The notes under the pieces were generated by a model, which worked only from the letters and a program-made list of their open reading frames with translations, ran no database searches and had not been told where the DNA came from. Positions 1 to 6,267 of a stretch of DNA of 7,095 nt are shown piece after piece. Location of the stretch: positions 1 to 7,095 of the forward strand of contig JAGBSR010000242.1 of NCBI GenBank assembly GCA_017631745.1, written 5' to 3'. The first letter of the stretch is position 1. The number at the start of each line of letters is the position of its first letter. Made by a program: the position numbers and the translations under genes. Source of the DNA: Clostridia bacterium. GTDB taxonomy: Bacteria > Bacillota > Clostridia > Oscillospirales > Acutalibacteraceae.

Positions 1-2
1 CA

Positions 3-65
3 GACGGCAGTGTAACAATTCCTGAGGTACTCAGACCTTATATGGGCGTAGACGAAATCAGATAA
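3..65 (+). CDS. serS: Seryl-tRNA synthetase, C-terminal end (partial)
   Basis: Only the last 20 codons and the TAA stop are in the window; the gene enters from the left. The readable tail is DGSVTIPEVLRPYMGVDEIR. The pattern (V/I)PEVLRPYMG close to the C-terminus is the ending I know from bacterial seryl-tRNA synthetases, where it follows class II motif 3. The enzyme charges tRNA-Ser in the cytoplasm. The other two frames here are closed by stops at 13-15 and 23-25, so this is the only open frame. The gene converges on the minus-strand phosphatase operon, with an inverted-repeat element between them. The call rests on a short tail, so a close paralogue cannot be excluded. Confidence 0.75.
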   Translation, partial: DGSVTIPEVLRPYMGVDEIR

Positions 66-78
66 AGAATAACTGCGC

Positions 79-265
79 GTTTTTGATACTTTTTGCGCGC
101 GAGCAAAAAGTATGCCCCGCGGCGAGCGCAATTTAATTATGAATTAATTCTTCTAAAACAGTTCATAATATAAAAAAATAAAGCGATGTAGTTTAATGCT
201 ACATCGCTTGTTATATATCGCTCGCCGCGGGGCATTACTTTTTTGAAAAAAAGTAATCAAAAAAC
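79..265. repeat. Symmetric long inverted-repeat element (MITE/REP-like)
   Basis: The left arm (79-128) and right arm (219-265) are inverted copies of each other. The core ATGCCCCGCGGCGAGCG (112-128) matches its complement at 219-235 perfectly over 17 bp. Outside the core the arms remain alike with small indels, out to GTTTTTGAT (79-87) and ATCAAAAAAC (256-265). Each outer arm also folds on itself. The left one is an 11-bp stem 86-96/103-113 with a 6-nt loop; the right one is an 11-bp stem 234-244/247-257 with a 2-nt loop. Between the arms are an AT-rich stretch with the palindrome GAATTAATTC (141-150) and a hairpin at 181-209. No target-site duplication is visible. The GC-rich core stands out from its AT-rich surroundings. 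A dispersed non-coding repeat fits best, but a single copy in one window cannot prove it. Confidence 0.6.
171..209 (-). terminator. Rho-independent terminator, probably for the phosphatase operon
   Basis: An 11-bp perfect stem, 181-191 with 199-209, has a 7-nt loop. Read on the minus strand it is followed by a U-rich tract (complement of 171-180). It lies about 65 bases past the stop of the 275-973 gene, inside the inverted-repeat element. On the plus strand the hairpin is followed only by GTTATATAT, so it would be a weak stop for serS. Confidence 0.6.
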
Positions 266-274
266 TTCAGTTAT

Positions 275-973
275 TTAGCAATAAGTCAGCTTCAATGCAT
301 CTAAACAAATAGCCGCGAGCTTACCACCGTACGCCGCACCGCAATCAAGAGCTATGTGTCCGTTCTTGGAATAAACCTTGCCCATAAACTTCTGATTGAT
401 TGCAACTGTGGGAGTATGTCCTGTAATAAGATATTTATTTTTGAAATAAACCTTTGAATAATCAGTCTTTGCAAAAACAAAATCTTCTTCAGCATATTCT
501 TCAAGGTTCTTGCCGTCTTCAAAATTGTCAATGCCTGCATGAGCTAAAACAAAGGTCTTGCCGTTTGCCTCAACCTCTTCAAAAGGCTGAAACTCTGAAA
601 GATAATCAATAATACTTTCCTTATCTTCTTCATTAAGACTGAGAAAATCGCTGATTGTTTTTTCACTCTTCATGCTAAGCCACTTGTCAAGGTTTTCTTT
701 GTCCTCACCCTCAAGCATAGCTTTAGCCTCATCAAGATTCTTTGCATTTATAATTAAAGGAAGAATTTTCTTTGCCATATATTCGTGCTCACCGAGTACG
801 GGATAAATATTGGTGCGATACATCATATCTTTTAAAATCTCGACAGAATCCTCGCCCACATCAATGACATCGCCTAAAACAAAAACTGCATCGGTGTCTT
901 TAGGTGAAAGCTTAGTGAGCATTTCATCGTATTTTTCTTTGTTGCCGTGAATGTCGCCGATTACATATATCAT
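275..973 (-). CDS. Metallophosphatase of the PP1/ApaH (calcineurin-like) fold
   Basis: A 232-residue protein with the metallophosphoesterase motif series in order: GDIHG (6-10; Asp7, His9), GDVID (34-38; Asp35), GEHE (61-64), LAHAG (143-147; His145) and TGHTP (184-188; His186). A typical C-terminal segment, ALDCGAAYGGKLAAICLD (208-225), follows. These residues normally bind two metal ions and hydrolyse phosphoesters; the family includes Ser/Thr protein phosphatases and diadenosine tetraphosphatases, and I cannot tell the substrate. Two positions are unusual: the metal-binding Asn of GNHE is Glu62, and the Arg of GDxxDRG is Val39. A 70-residue acidic insert lies between GEHE and LAHAG. The ATG at 971-973 has AGGAGG six bases upstream (980-985). 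It follows the ABC-F gene by 16 bases, so the two are co-transcribed. It is a cytoplasmic protein with no signal peptide. Confidence 0.85.
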   Translation of the reverse strand: MIYVIGDIHGNKEKYDEMLTKLSPKDTDAVFVLGDVIDVGEDSVEILKDMMYRTNIYPVLGEHEYMAKKILPLIINAKNLDEAKAMLEGEDKENLDKWLSMKSEKTISDFLSLNEEDKESIIDYLSEFQPFEEVEANGKTFVLAHAGIDNFEDGKNLEEYAEEDFVFAKTDYSKVYFKNKYLITGHTPTVAINQKFMGKVYSKNGHIALDCGAAYGGKLAAICLDALKLTYC

Positions 974-989
974 AAAATACCTCCTGAAA

Positions 990-2591
990 TTATTTAGTTA
1001 TTAGAAGCTCGTTATTCTCAAGGAATTCGTCGTATGTTTCCTTTCTGTCGTATACACCGTCAGCTCTGAATTCAATAATTCTGTCTGCAATTGACTGCAC
1101 AAACTGATGGTCGTGTGAAGTAAAGAGAAGCGCACCCTTGAATTTGATAAGAGCATTGTTGAGAGCTGTGATGGATTCAAGGTCAAGATGGTTGGTAGGC
1201 TCATCGAGAATAAGCACATTTGCGCCGCTGAGCATCATCTTGCAAAGCATACAGCGTACTCTTTCACCACCTGAAAGCACTTTTGCTTTCTTTGTTGCCT
1301 CTTCGCCTGAGAACATCATTCTGCCGAGCCAGCCTCTTACATCTGTTTCAAACTGCAGATCTGAATATTTTCTGATCCAATCAATAAGGCTGTCTTCAAC
1401 ACCGTCGAAGAATGTCGAGTTGTCGCTGGGAAAATATGCCTGAGATGTTGTTACACCCCATTTGAAGGTACCCTCATCAGGCTCAAGTTCACCTGTGATA
1501 ATTTTGAAGAAAGTAGTCTTTGCAACGGCGTCAGTACCAACAAAAGCAACCTTTTCGTTAGGTCTGATGGTAAATGAAACATTGTCAAGTACCTTTCTGT
1601 CACCGATAGTTTTGCTCAGGCCCTCAACCACAAGCATATCGTTGCCGATATCTCTGTCGGGCTTGAACTCAACAAAGGGGAAACGTCTTGATGATACAGG
1701 CATATCTTCAAGCACAAGGTTGTCGAGAAGCTTTTTACGGCTTGTAGCCTGCTTTGATTTTGATGCATTAGCACTGAATCGTGCAATGAATTCCTGAAGT
1801 TCTTTCATTTTAGCTTCAGTTTTCTTATTTTGTTCGCGAAGCTGTCTCTGAGCCATCTGTGTATATTCGTACCAGAAGTCGTAGTTACCTACATACATTG
1901 TGATTTTACCGAAGTCACAGTCAGCGATGTGTGTGCAGACCTTGTTGAGGAAGTGTCTGTCGTGGCTGACAACAATAACGGTATTTTCAAAGTTCATAAG
2001 GAATTCTTCGAGCCATGCAATAGCTGCAACATCAAGATGGTTGGTAGGCTCGTCAAGAAGAAGAATATCGGGGTTGCCGAAAAGAGCCTGTGCAAGAAGT
2101 ACCTTTACTTTCTGTTCACCTGTAAGCTCTTTCATAAGCATATAGTGAAATTCATTGTGGATACCAAGGGCATTGAGAAGGATTTCAGCATCACTTTCTG
2201 CGCTCCAGCCATCCATTTCAGCGAATTCTTCCTCGAGCTCACTGATTCTGATACCGTCTTCTTCGGTGAATTCTTCCTTTGAGTAAAGCTTTTCCTTTTC
2301 GTCCATAATTTCGATGAGCTTTTCATTGCCCATAAGAACGGTTCTTATAACATCATATTCATCATATGCGAAGTGGTCCTGCTTTAAAACTGAGAGTCTC
2401 TCACCGGGAGTAATTGTTACATAGCCTTTGTTTGGCTCTATTTCACCTGCAAGGATTTTTAAAAAGGTACTTTTGCCGGCACCGTTTGCGCCGATAAGGC
2501 CATAGCAGTTACCTTTGGTGAAATTGATTGATACGCTTTTGAAAAGCTCTCTTCCGCCATACTGAAGAGTTACATTGTTTGTGCTAATCAT
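990..2591 (-). CDS. ykpA: ABC-F family ATPase, YkpA/YbiT type (ribosome-associated)
   Basis: A 533-residue soluble protein with two ATP-binding cassettes and no membrane domain, the ABC-F layout. Cassette 1 has Walker A GANGAGKST (34-42), a degenerate signature LTGEQ (156-160), Walker B ILLLDEP (176-182) with Glu181, and switch His210. A charged linker follows at about 240-300. Cassette 2 has a broken Walker A, GTDAVAKTT (352-360), a normal signature LSGGE (439-443), Walker B VLILDEP (459-465) and SHDHQF. Length and sequence closely match what I remember of Bacillus subtilis YkpA, which also has an abnormal second P-loop. ABC-F proteins act at the ribosomal E site on translation or antibiotic protection; the exact role here is unknown. 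The ATG at 2589-2591 follows AGGAAGTG (2597-2604). It is the first gene of the operon with the phosphatase, read from the promoter at 2635-2663. Confidence 0.93.
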   Translation of the reverse strand: MISTNNVTLQYGGRELFKSVSINFTKGNCYGLIGANGAGKSTFLKILAGEIEPNKGYVTITPGERLSVLKQDHFAYDEYDVIRTVLMGNEKLIEIMDEKEKLYSKEEFTEEDGIRISELEEEFAEMDGWSAESDAEILLNALGIHNEFHYMLMKELTGEQKVKVLLAQALFGNPDILLLDEPTNHLDVAAIAWLEEFLMNFENTVIVVSHDRHFLNKVCTHIADCDFGKITMYVGNYDFWYEYTQMAQRQLREQNKKTEAKMKELQEFIARFSANASKSKQATSRKKLLDNLVLEDMPVSSRRFPFVEFKPDRDIGNDMLVVEGLSKTIGDRKVLDNVSFTIRPNEKVAFVGTDAVAKTTFFKIITGELEPDEGTFKWGVTTSQAYFPSDNSTFFDGVEDSLIDWIRKYSDLQFETDVRGWLGRMMFSGEEATKKAKVLSGGERVRCMLCKMMLSGANVLILDEPTNHLDLESITALNNALIKFKGALLFTSHDHQFVQSIADRIIEFRADGVYDRKETYDEFLENNELLITK

Positions 2592-2634
2592 TTCATCACT
2601 TCCTGTTATTATAATTTTTGGCGTTAACTTTTTA

Positions 2635-2663
2635 ATTATATCATAAATGTGAAACTATATCAA
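2635..2663 (-). promoter_or_regulatory. Sigma-A promoter of the ABC-F/phosphatase operon
   Basis: On the minus strand TTGATA (2658-2663) and TATAAT (2635-2640) are separated by exactly 17 bases. The predicted start is near 2628, giving a leader of about 37 nt that contains the ribosome site. Confidence 0.75.
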
Positions 2664-2787
2664 TATTTTAAATGCCAATCGGAAAGAAACGTTTTTATGA
2701 AAAAACATCTTCTTTGCAATAATCAGAGGATAAAACGGAAAAAGTTATAAATGTTATTAATAAAGTATTAACTATAATCAACACCTA

Positions 2788-2816
2788 TTGACGAATTGAT
2801 GTAAAATAATTAAAAT
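2788..2816 (+). promoter_or_regulatory. Possible orphan plus-strand promoter
   Basis: TTGACG (2788-2793), a 17-base spacer and TAAAAT (2811-2816) form a good sigma-A match facing rightward. No plus-strand gene follows. The predicted transcript, from about 2823, would reach the two-way terminator ending at 2898. The region is AT-rich, so a chance match is quite possible. Confidence 0.35.
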
Positions 2817-2869
2817 TATCTACAGAAAATAGTTTATTTGATTTTTTTCATAGTTACCTCATTCAACGC

Positions 2870-2898
2870 AAAAACCCGACCTATTCCGTCGGGTTTTT
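2870..2898. terminator. Bidirectional terminator overlapping the end of birA
   Basis: AAAAACCCGAC (2870-2880) pairs with GTCGGGTTTTT (2888-2898) across a 7-base loop. On the minus strand it ends birA, and the TAG stop (2881-2883) lies in the loop, so the upstream arm is coding sequence. On the plus strand the stem is followed by six T residues, so it could also stop rightward transcription. Confidence 0.85.
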
Positions 2899-3693
2899 TG
2901 CTGTTTTTATGCTGATTTCACCACCGAAAAGAGTTTTGGTTTCGCCCTCTTCGGTTTCAACTATAAGATGACACATATCATCGATATCTTTTGCTATAGC
3001 CTTGTAGCTGTCATCGCCTGAGATAACTGTGATTTCTTCGCCCATAAAGAAAAGTCTCTTGCGGTATTCGTGCATATATTCTCTGTGGGCAAGACTATTA
3101 TAATAGTATATAAATAGGTTTATGATTTCGCCTATGAGACGGTTTTTTATTCCGGTACCCTCTGAGGAAACAGCCGCTGCGATATTTTCTATTTCATCGG
3201 GGAATCCGCCGCGGGGCTCAGATATATTTATACCTATGCCGACAATTGCATATTCAAGATATCTGCTGTCTTTACCAAAACCTGCCTGAGTGAGTATGCC
3301 TGCAACCTTGCGCCTTTCGATATAAATATCATTTACCCATTTGATGTCAGCTTTTTTACCCGTAACCTTTTCGATAGCAAAAGCAGTAGCAGCTGATGCC
3401 ATTGTTGTAAGCAGGGTGCATTCTTCGGCAGTGTACATAGGGCGAAGCAGAAAGCTCATATAACAGCCGGTGCCGTCGGGAGAAAAAAACGACCTGCCCT
3501 TACTACCCTTGCCCTTTGTCTGATGCTCGGCGATAAGAAGAGTTATCTCCTTCTGCCCGTTCAAAGCACGCCTTTTCAGTTCATCGTTTGTGGAATCGAT
3601 TGTCTCGATTGTTTCTATTATAATACCCTTTGCATAAGGCAGAAGATATTTTCTGATTTCGGATTCGTTTGCTTTTTCAATCTCAACTGTCAC
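2881..3693 (-). CDS. birA: Biotin--protein ligase, stand-alone form without DNA-binding domain
   Basis: A 270-residue enzyme that makes biotinyl-AMP and transfers biotin to a lysine of carboxylase carrier domains in the cytoplasm. Visible motifs are DSTN (33-36), the adenylate loop EHQTKGKGSKGR (56-67), KWVND (118-122), KVAGIL (129-134) and GIGIN (152-156). A C-terminal beta-rich domain spans about 215-262. Only about 25 residues precede the catalytic core, so the winged-helix repressor domain of E. coli-type BirA is absent and it should not repress genes by that route. The adenylate loop differs from GRGRRGR; the position of E. coli Arg118 is Ser64. The start is GTG at 3691-3693, with AAGG at 3701-3704. 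It is a single-gene unit with terminators on both sides. Overall identity is secure. Confidence 0.95.
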   Translation of the reverse strand: MTVEIEKANESEIRKYLLPYAKGIIIETIETIDSTNDELKRRALNGQKEITLLIAEHQTKGKGSKGRSFFSPDGTGCYMSFLLRPMYTAEECTLLTTMASAATAFAIEKVTGKKADIKWVNDIYIERRKVAGILTQAGFGKDSRYLEYAIVGIGINISEPRGGFPDEIENIAAAVSSEGTGIKNRLIGEIINLFIYYYNSLAHREYMHEYRKRLFFMGEEITVISGDDSYKAIAKDIDDMCHLIVETEEGETKTLFGGEISIKTAKNPTE

Positions 3694-3711
3694 AGTATCA
3701 CCTTGCTTTCT

Positions 3712-3717
3712 ATTATA
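3712..3717 (-). promoter_or_regulatory. Possible -10 box of birA
   Basis: TATAAT on the minus strand lies 18 bases before the birA GTG. Only a T-run sits at the -35 position, and the start point would leave a leader of about 12 nt with the ribosome site at its very end. A promoter is expected here because a strong terminator (3755-3785) lies upstream, but this box is a weak choice. Confidence 0.35.
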
Positions 3718-3754
3718 TTAAACACTAATTGCCGAAAAAATGCAAGGTAATAAT

Positions 3755-3785
3755 AAAAAACAGCCGCACCTTTTCGGTACGGCCG
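3755..3785 (-). terminator. Rho-independent terminator of the 3801-4514 gene
   Basis: On the minus strand CGGCCGTACC (3776-3785) pairs with GGTGCGGCTG (3761-3770) over ten pairs, two of them G-U, around a GAAAA loop. Six U residues (3755-3760) follow. It begins 15 bases past the stop codon and isolates birA from this gene. Confidence 0.9.
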
Positions 3786-3800
3786 AATGATATTCAGAGA

Positions 3801-4514
3801 TTAGAGATTGCTGAATGTTTTATAAAATGTATTGAGGAAGAAAACAATGGTATGACCGAAGAATTCTATAAGAGCAGGACCGATTCTGTTTTCGTCGACA
3901 TTAAGGTCAGAAACAACAGACATATTATAAAGCTTTCTTAAAATGCTGTTGCCCTTTGTTGCACCAAGGTCGTTGGTTACATCGGCGAGAATCATATGAA
4001 GCGCAAGCTCGCCTGCAAGATGATGATATGACATAAGGTCATAGCTATCGGGATTCTGATTCATACCGTCTGAGATGGCAAGCTCCTCTGCTTTCTTGAG
4101 AAGCTTTTCTGTTGTGTTAAGGAAAACTCTTGCATCAAAGATTTCACGGTTTTTGATAAGATTAACAGCAATGTATACTGTCTTCTTGCCGTCTTCAATA
4201 ACTACTACATTGTATTCACATGAATCGGCAATTCTTTGTGAAACAGCTTCGATTTCGCTGTCTTTAACAAATACAAAGCCTGAAAAGAAGTTTGCAACCT
4301 CTTCGGGAGTATCAGCCTCGGCAGCAACAGCAGCATAAAGGGCAGCGTTAGGGGTAACGCTTGCATCGTCGTCAGCTGCAACCATAGCAGTTGCGGCAGC
4401 GTCAACAGCAGCTGAAAGCTCTGAAGAGCTGAGTGTATCATCTGCAGCCCAGGCAGATACGGCAAATGAGAGAGTCATAATAAGTACAAGTAAAAGTGAA
4501 ACAAGTTTTTTCAT
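3801..4514 (-). CDS. Exported protein of unknown function
   Basis: A 237-residue protein I do not recognise. It starts with a clear Sec signal peptide: KK at 2-3, a hydrophobic core of about residues 4-20, and a likely signal peptidase I cut after AWA (21-23). No cell-wall anchor or lipobox is visible. The mature part opens with an Ala- and Asp-rich stretch (24-70). A probable mixed alpha/beta section follows (about 76-135), then helices containing HHLAGELALH (164-173). The C-terminus, residues 213-234, is strongly hydrophobic and aromatic and could be an amphipathic or membrane-associated helix. The spacing of His164, His165, Glu169 and His173 would suit metal binding, but this is only a suggestion. 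The ATG at 4512-4514 has AGGAGG seven bases upstream (4522-4527). It has its own promoter and terminator, so it is monocistronic. Confidence 0.85.
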   Translation of the reverse strand: MKKLVSLLLVLIMTLSFAVSAWAADDTLSSSELSAAVDAAATAMVAADDDASVTPNAALYAAVAAEADTPEEVANFFSGFVFVKDSEIEAVSQRIADSCEYNVVVIEDGKKTVYIAVNLIKNREIFDARVFLNTTEKLLKKAEELAISDGMNQNPDSYDLMSYHHLAGELALHMILADVTNDLGATKGNSILRKLYNMSVVSDLNVDENRIGPALIEFFGHTIVFFLNTFYKTFSNL

Positions 4515-4542
4515 AATAATTCCTCCTTTTGGTTATGGATAA

Positions 4543-4571
4543 ATTATACTAAAGCCAAATATAAAAGTCAA
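4543..4571 (-). promoter_or_regulatory. Sigma-A promoter of the exported-protein gene
   Basis: On the minus strand TTGACT (4566-4571) and TATAAT (4543-4548) are exactly 17 bases apart. It is one of the best promoter matches in the window. The predicted start is near 4536, giving a leader of about 22 nt. Confidence 0.8.
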
Positions 4572-4588
4572 GAATTTTGATATTTGGC
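4554..4588. promoter_or_regulatory. Inverted repeat over the promoter (candidate operator)
   Basis: GCCAAATAT (4554-4562) and ATATTTGGC (4580-4588) are perfect 9-bp inverted arms, 17 bases apart, with three more matching pairs inside after one mismatch. The repeat is centred on 4571, the outer edge of the -35 box, so a bound dimer could block or bend the promoter. No regulator is known. Confidence 0.45.
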
Positions 4589-4639
4589 AAAAAACACCGA
4601 TTTTTCTTTTGTGCAAAAAGCAATTCTTTTGTTTTGCTC

Positions 4640-4669
4640 TTGACAATAACACCTTCGATATATTATTAT
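4640..4669 (+). promoter_or_regulatory. Promoter of glyQS
   Basis: A perfect TTGACA (4640-4645), an 18-base spacer and TATTAT (4664-4669) lie upstream of glyQS. The predicted leader is about 50 nt, too short for a T-box, and no T-box-like TGGNACCGCG sequence is present. Confidence 0.65.
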
Positions 4670-4725
4670 AGATAGAAATCAATTACATTTATATACACCA
4701 TATATAATGAAAGGAGCTAATCCAA

Positions 4726-6111
4726 ATGCTCAAGAATACAGAAAAAACAATGGAAAAACTCGTTGCCCTTTGCAAAGGCAGAGGTTTTGTATATGCCGGC
4801 AGTGAAATCTACGGCGGCCTTGCAAACACATGGGACTACGGCCCTCTCGGTGCAGAGCTCAAGAGCAACATTAAAAAAGCATGGCTTAAGAAATTCGTTC
4901 AGGAAAACCCCTACAATGTAGGTCTTGATTCAGCTATTCTTATGAATCCTCAGACTTGGGTTGCATCAGGTCACCTCGGTGGCTTCTCAGACCCTCTTAT
5001 GGACTGTAAGGAATGTAAGACAAGACACAGAGCTGACAATCTTATCGAAAACTTCGACGGTACCAATGTTGCAGGCTGGTCAAATGAAGAAATGACTGCA
5101 TATATTAATGAAAAGGGTATCGCTTGTCCCGAATGCGGTGCACAGAACTTCACAGACATCCGTCAGTTCAACCTTATGTTTAAGACTTTCCAGGGCGTAA
5201 CTGAAGACAGCAAGAGCGAGCTTTACCTCAGACCCGAAACAGCTCAGGGTATTTTCGTAAACTTTGCAAATATTCAGAGAACAACAAGAAGAAAGATTCC
5301 CTTCGGTGTTGCTCAGATCGGTAAATCATTCCGTAACGAAATCACTCCCGGTAACTTCATCTTCCGTGTACGCGAATTTGAGCAGATGGAGCTTGAGTTC
5401 TTCTGCAAGCCTGGTACAGACCTGGAATGGTTTGATTACTGGAGAAGCTATTGCCGTGACTGGCTTTACAGCATCGGTCTCAAGGAAGAAAATGTAAGAC
5501 TCCGTGACCACGATCCTGAGGAGCTTTGCTTCTACTCAAAGGCAACAACAGACTTCGAGTACCTCTTCCCCTTCGGTTGGGGCGAGCTCTGGGGTGTAGC
5601 AGACAGAACAGACTACGACCTTACACAGCACTCAACAGTATCAGGCAAGACCCTTGACTATTTTGATCCCGTAACAAACGAAAGATACATTCCTTATGTT
5701 GTTGAGCCCTCACTTGGTGTAGAAAGACTTTTCCTTGCAGTTATGACAGAAGCTTATGATGAAGAAGTTGTAGATGCAGAAAAGAACGACACAAGAGTTG
5801 TGCTTCACTTCCATCCTGCACTCGCTCCCATCAAGGCAGCAGTTCTTCCTCTTTCAAAGAAGCTCAATGACGGTGCAACAGAAGTATTCCACGCACTTCA
5901 GAAGAAGTTTATGGTTGAATATGACGATGCAGGTTCAATCGGTAAGAGATATCGCCGCCAGGACGAAATCGGTACTCCCTTCTGTATTACATATGACTTT
6001 GAGAGTGCAGAGGATGGCTGTGTAACAGTCCGTGAAAGAGATACAATGCAGCAGGAAAGAATCAAGATTGAAGATCTAGTTGCATATATCGAAAAGAAAA
6101 TGGAATTTTAA
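4726..6111 (+). CDS. glyQS: Glycine--tRNA ligase, single-chain dimeric type
   Basis: A 461-residue class II synthetase that charges tRNA-Gly in the cytoplasm. It is the alpha2 type, not the two-gene alpha2beta2 enzyme of Bacillus. The N-terminus has GFVYAGSEIYGGLANTWDYG (20-39), the family's substrate-pocket start. Two Cys pairs, Cys94/Cys97 and Cys134/Cys137, can form a zinc-binding insert. RPETAQG (169-175), motif 2 around FRNE (202-205) and motif 3 around GVERL (331-335) are intact. The anticodon-binding domain covers roughly 360-455. The length equals full-size bacterial members. The ATG has AAGGAG nine bases upstream (4711-4716). The gene stands alone between its promoter and a strong terminator. 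Its codon use matches the housekeeping genes nearby, and nothing suggests transfer. Confidence 0.97.
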   Translation: MLKNTEKTMEKLVALCKGRGFVYAGSEIYGGLANTWDYGPLGAELKSNIKKAWLKKFVQENPYNVGLDSAILMNPQTWVASGHLGGFSDPLMDCKECKTRHRADNLIENFDGTNVAGWSNEEMTAYINEKGIACPECGAQNFTDIRQFNLMFKTFQGVTEDSKSELYLRPETAQGIFVNFANIQRTTRRKIPFGVAQIGKSFRNEITPGNFIFRVREFEQMELEFFCKPGTDLEWFDYWRSYCRDWLYSIGLKEENVRLRDHDPEELCFYSKATTDFEYLFPFGWGELWGVADRTDYDLTQHSTVSGKTLDYFDPVTNERYIPYVVEPSLGVERLFLAVMTEAYDEEVVDAEKNDTRVVLHFHPALAPIKAAVLPLSKKLNDGATEVFHALQKKFMVEYDDAGSIGKRYRRQDEIGTPFCITYDFESAEDGCVTVRERDTMQQERIKIEDLVAYIEKKMEF

Positions 6112-6124
6112 TTAAAAATACAAT

Positions 6125-6155
6125 AAAAAGGCAACCGAATTACGGTTGTCTTTTT
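6125..6155 (+). terminator. Rho-independent terminator of glyQS
   Basis: AAAAAGGCAACCG (6125-6137) pairs with CGGTTGTCTTTTT (6143-6155), with one G-U pair and a 5-base loop. It starts 13 bases after the stop codon and ends in a U tract. Confidence 0.92.
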
Positions 6156-6267
6156 ATGTTTTTAGGGCTGATTTTCAGCTTCAATAGCAAAATTGCCAAA
6201 AAAACAAGAACCTTTTTGTAATAAGACACAATTTTTTAATAATTCTGAAACTTTTTATTCCTTAACC

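Noticed and set aside
1138..2282. Several plus-strand open frames of 80-150 codons opposite the ABC-F gene
   Set aside because: They lie wholly antisense to a clearly conserved protein, have no ribosome sites that I could see, and their translations are low-complexity Ser/Leu/Phe strings typical of mirror frames.
3211..3220. CCGCGGGGC inside birA resembling the core of the 79-265 repeat
   Set aside because: Only about nine bases match, they fall in conserved coding sequence, and no arms or hairpins surround them.
3729..3941. Plus-strand open frame of 70 codons over the terminator and 3' end of the exported-protein gene
   Set aside because: It reads through a strong minus-strand terminator hairpin and the antisense of a real gene, with no good ribosome site.
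4701..4708. TATATAAT just before glyQS as a -10 box
   Set aside because: Transcription from it would begin in or after the AAGGAG ribosome site at 4711-4716; the TTGACA/TATTAT pair further upstream fits better.
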